NCBI RefSeq assembly: GCF_029223885.1
Contig: NZ_CP119409.1
Span: 3,002,001 to 3,066,000 of the forward strand
Direction of reading: 5' to 3'
Length of the DNA stretch: 64,000 bases
Origin: Pararhizobium gei
GTDB taxonomy: Bacteria > Pseudomonadota > Alphaproteobacteria > Rhizobiales > Rhizobiaceae
The notes under the pieces were generated by a model. That model ran no database searches and was not told the DNA's origin. It saw only the letters and a program-made list of their open reading frames with translations. The position numbers and the translations under genes were made by a program. Positions 63,911 to 64,000 of this stretch are shown here, piece after piece (the first letter of the stretch is position 1; every line of letters starts with the position of its first letter).

Positions 63911-64000
63911 ATGCGTCCAGCGGCAGAATCGAACGAATTCAGACGTGACTTGGTCAGTGTGCTGCCCAAGCTGCGGCGTTTTGCGATGACGTTGACGCGC
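63911..64000 (+). CDS. ECF RNA polymerase sigma factor, first 30 codons (3' end outside window)
   Basis: The last 90 bases are an open frame, MRPAAESNEFRRDLVSVLPK then LRRFAMTLTR, the usual start of rhizobial ECF sigma-70 family proteins up to the first helix of region 2. GGAAGAG lies seven bases before the ATG. Sigma regions 2 and 4 and any anti-sigma gene are beyond the edge, so the ECF group cannot be decided. The hairpin in its leader is described separately. Confidence 0.8.
   Translation, partial: MRPAAESNEFRRDLVSVLPKLRRFAMTLTR

Overview
The window is a stretch of GC-rich chromosome from an alphaproteobacterium of the order Hyphomicrobiales, most likely family Rhizobiaceae (Rhizobium/Agrobacterium/Sinorhizobium group). 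Support for this is the greA-lpsB-lrp-trxB-lsrB order, a tandem pair of AbcR-type small RNAs just after lsrB, a BA14K protein, a ClpS2-type adaptor, an intergenic mosaic repeat of rhizobial type and many DUF families typical of the group. Most of the window is ordinary core chromosome. I saw no tRNA, rRNA, CRISPR array, prophage or intact insertion sequence.

Layout. 1-5.8 kb: end of carB, a membrane diguanylate cyclase, two small unknown genes, greA, the LPS-core glycosyltransferase lpsB and lrp. 6-10.3 kb: trxB, lsrB, two AbcR-like sRNAs, then an ArsR repressor with two operator-like palindromes and an Old Yellow Enzyme reductase. 10.3-16.7 kb: an acetyltransferase, a lytic transglycosylase, aspartate aminotransferase, and a VIT/VWA surface protein ending in LPQTA plus its class GN sortase. 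17-19 kb: a cold-shock gene with a possible SD-masking leader, BA14K, an MBL-fold hydrolase and an unlisted 56-aa membrane protein. 19.2-21.9 kb: MarR regulator, OmpR-type response regulator and histidine kinase. 22-31.3 kb: csaA-like, proC, ybjN-like, ubiK, lgt, midA-like, pgeF, an M24-fold protein without the metal ligands, a lipoprotein, prs and an acetyltransferase.

31.4-37 kb is the most accessory-looking part. It holds DUF779, a RIME-like repeat, an aldehyde dehydrogenase, a GAF/Fis-type regulator without an AAA+ domain, an AT-rich SGNH-like gene, an IS3-family transposase remnant and benE. 37-43.3 kb has two large GGDEF-EAL proteins around rplY, the second followed by a periplasmic solute-binding protein. 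43.4-52.8 kb is housekeeping (pth, clpS, ychF, two MaoC proteins, apt, CCA-adding enzyme, NUDIX, DUF1285) and includes a degenerate VapB/VapC fusion beside ychF. 52.9-59.7 kb is a four-gene MoxR / DUF58 / BatA-DUF4159 / VWA-amidotransferase operon. 59.7-64 kb has an acetyltransferase, glutathionyl-hydroquinone reductase, NUDIX hydrolase, metallophosphoesterase, a TPR protein and the first 30 codons of an ECF sigma factor cut by the window edge.

The clearest functional units are redox and stress control (trxB-lsrB-abcR sRNAs), the sortase/substrate pair, the MoxR operon and c-di-GMP signalling (three proteins). No single locus is a clear-cut new system. The best candidates for a second look are the sRNA locus, the sortase pair, the csp leader, the VapBC fusion remnant and the metal-less M24 protein.
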